The translations under genes and the position numbers were made by a program. This document shows positions 15,819-16,503 of a stretch of DNA of 16,503 nt, in pieces (positions within the stretch are counted from its first letter, which is position 1; each line of letters opens with the position of its first letter). Origin of the DNA: Crocinitomicaceae bacterium (GTDB lineage Bacteria > Bacteroidota > Bacteroidia > Flavobacteriales_D > Crocinitomicaceae); assembly GCA_024643585.1 (NCBI GenBank), contig JAHEMP010000020.1, forward strand, positions 1 through 16,503, given 5' to 3'. The notes below the pieces were generated by a model. The model saw nothing but the letters and a program-made list of their open reading frames with translations, was not told the origin of the DNA and ran no database searches.

Positions 15819-15847
15819 CAAAAATACATTTTCTAAAGGGAAGCAAA
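15819..15847 (-). promoter_or_regulatory. Promoter of the resB-ccsA-peroxidase-bshB1 operon
   Basis: On the minus strand TTTG (15847-15844) is followed after 17 bases by TATTTTTG (15826-15819), giving both the -33 and the -7 elements of Bacteroidota promoters as exact matches. Initiation near 15813 would leave a leader of about 13 bases before the resB ATG at 15799. It lies in the 76-base gap after purC, so the operon need not depend on purC transcription. Confidence 0.7.
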
Positions 15848-15875
15848 CCCCAATAAAAAACTTAAATTTTATTAA

Positions 15876-16503
15876 TTAATTATTCGACAAATAATTTAAA
15901 ATATTCTTTTCAATTCTTGCCTCTATATTGTCCGTTGCGGCCTTTTGAAATTGCTTCCCAATTATTTTTTCATACAACTCAATATATCGTTCTGTTACGG
16001 TTTGAACGAAATCGTCTGGCATTTCTGGCATTGTTTGTCCATCTAGGCCCTGAAAGTCATTTTCTATCAACCATTGACGCACAAATTCCTTGGACAATTG
16101 CTTTTGAGGCTCCCCATTTCTTTGACGGTCTTCATAGCCATCTGCATAAAAATAGCGACTGGAATCTGGCGTATGGATTTCATCAATAAGCATTACCTCA
16201 CCTTCGTGAATTCCAAACTCATATTTCGTGTCGACAAGTATTAATCCTCTTTTGGCCGCCATTTCTGTCCCACGTTTAAATAAAGCTCTTGTATAGGATT
16301 CAAGTTGCACATGTATGGATTCTGGAATTATTCCTTGTTTGATAATTTCCTCTCGAGAAATATCCTCATCGTGTCCTTCATCCGCTTTGGTAGCAGGAGT
16401 AATAATTGGCGTAGGAAAAGGATCGTTTTCTATCATGCCTTCTGGCAAGGTTACGCCACAAAGTTCTCTTTTGCCCAATTTATACTCTCTGGCTGAATGT
16501 CCA
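15876..16503 (-). CDS. purC: SAICAR synthetase PurC (N-terminus outside window)
   Basis: Phosphoribosylaminoimidazole-succinocarboxamide synthase joins aspartate to CAIR using ATP in purine synthesis. The frame is open to the right edge: bases 16502-16479 read GHSAREYK and run into GKRELCGVTLPEGM. The TTG at 16478 is therefore an internal Leu codon. The visible 208 residues contain the family signature LVDTKYEFG and LIDEIHTPDSSRY, the nucleotide and substrate binding core, plus the C-terminal helices to the stop at 15876. Roughly the first 100 of about 310 residues are missing. I see no strong terminator after it, only an A/T-only inverted repeat overlapping its last codons. Confidence 0.95.
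   Translation of the reverse strand, partial: GHSAREYKLGKRELCGVTLPEGMIENDPFPTPIITPATKADEGHDEDISREEIIKQGIIPESIHVQLESYTRALFKRGTEMAAKRGLILVDTKYEFGIHEGEVMLIDEIHTPDSSRYFYADGYEDRQRNGEPQKQLSKEFVRQWLIENDFQGLDGQTMPEMPDDFVQTVTERYIELYEKIIGKQFQKAATDNIEARIEKNILNYLSNN

Noticed and set aside
15878..15896. Inverted repeat AATTATT / AATAATT at the end of purC as a terminator
   Set aside because: The seven pairs are all A-T, it overlaps the last codons and no T-run follows on the minus strand; too weak to call.
1..16503. Defence island, prophage, transposon, CRISPR or toxin-antitoxin content
   Set aside because: No repeats, integrase, transposase, tail or capsid genes or small gene pairs of that type were found. 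The content is core or common Bacteroidota genes.

Overview
The window looks like an A+T-rich chromosomal segment of a Bacteroidota bacterium, most likely in or near Flavobacteriales. Four lines of evidence support this. Several genes are preceded by exact copies of the Bacteroidota -7 promoter element TAnnTTTG. There is a Bacteroidota-style 650-residue GyrB. The left edge carries a TPR / PD40 propeller / carboxypeptidase-regulatory / OmpA protein of the PorE (type IX secretion) layout. The bacillithiol gene bshB1 and a System II (ResB/CcsA) cytochrome c maturation locus are also present. I see no tRNA, rRNA, CRISPR array, insertion sequence, phage gene or attachment site. No gene-free stretch exceeds 300 bases.

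Layout, left to right. The 3' part of the PorE-like gene (+) converges on gyrB (-) across a shared bidirectional terminator. A secreted glutathione-peroxidase-like gene (-) lies upstream of gyrB. A 1092-residue secreted Asp-box beta-propeller protein (+) follows and ends in a clear terminator. Next is a CstB-like persulfide dioxygenase/rhodanese fusion (+), which converges on a small STAS-like protein (-). A GT4 glycosyltransferase (+) with a non-ATG start converges on bshB1, and their stop codons share the palindrome TTAA. The right third is a tight minus-strand operon: resB, ccsA, cytosolic glutathione-peroxidase-like gene, bshB1. It has a good promoter just downstream of purC, which runs off the right edge.

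Most genes are housekeeping or well-known families. The common theme is thiol and sulfur redox chemistry: two peroxidases in different compartments, a persulfide dioxygenase, a bacillithiol deacetylase and cytochrome c maturation (which needs reduced haem-binding cysteines). The most unusual item is the resB/ccsA boundary. The two reading frames look like halves of one ResB-CcsA fusion, broken inside the last ResB membrane helix by a one-base frame offset. I did not find a convincing new defence, mobile or RNA-based system here.
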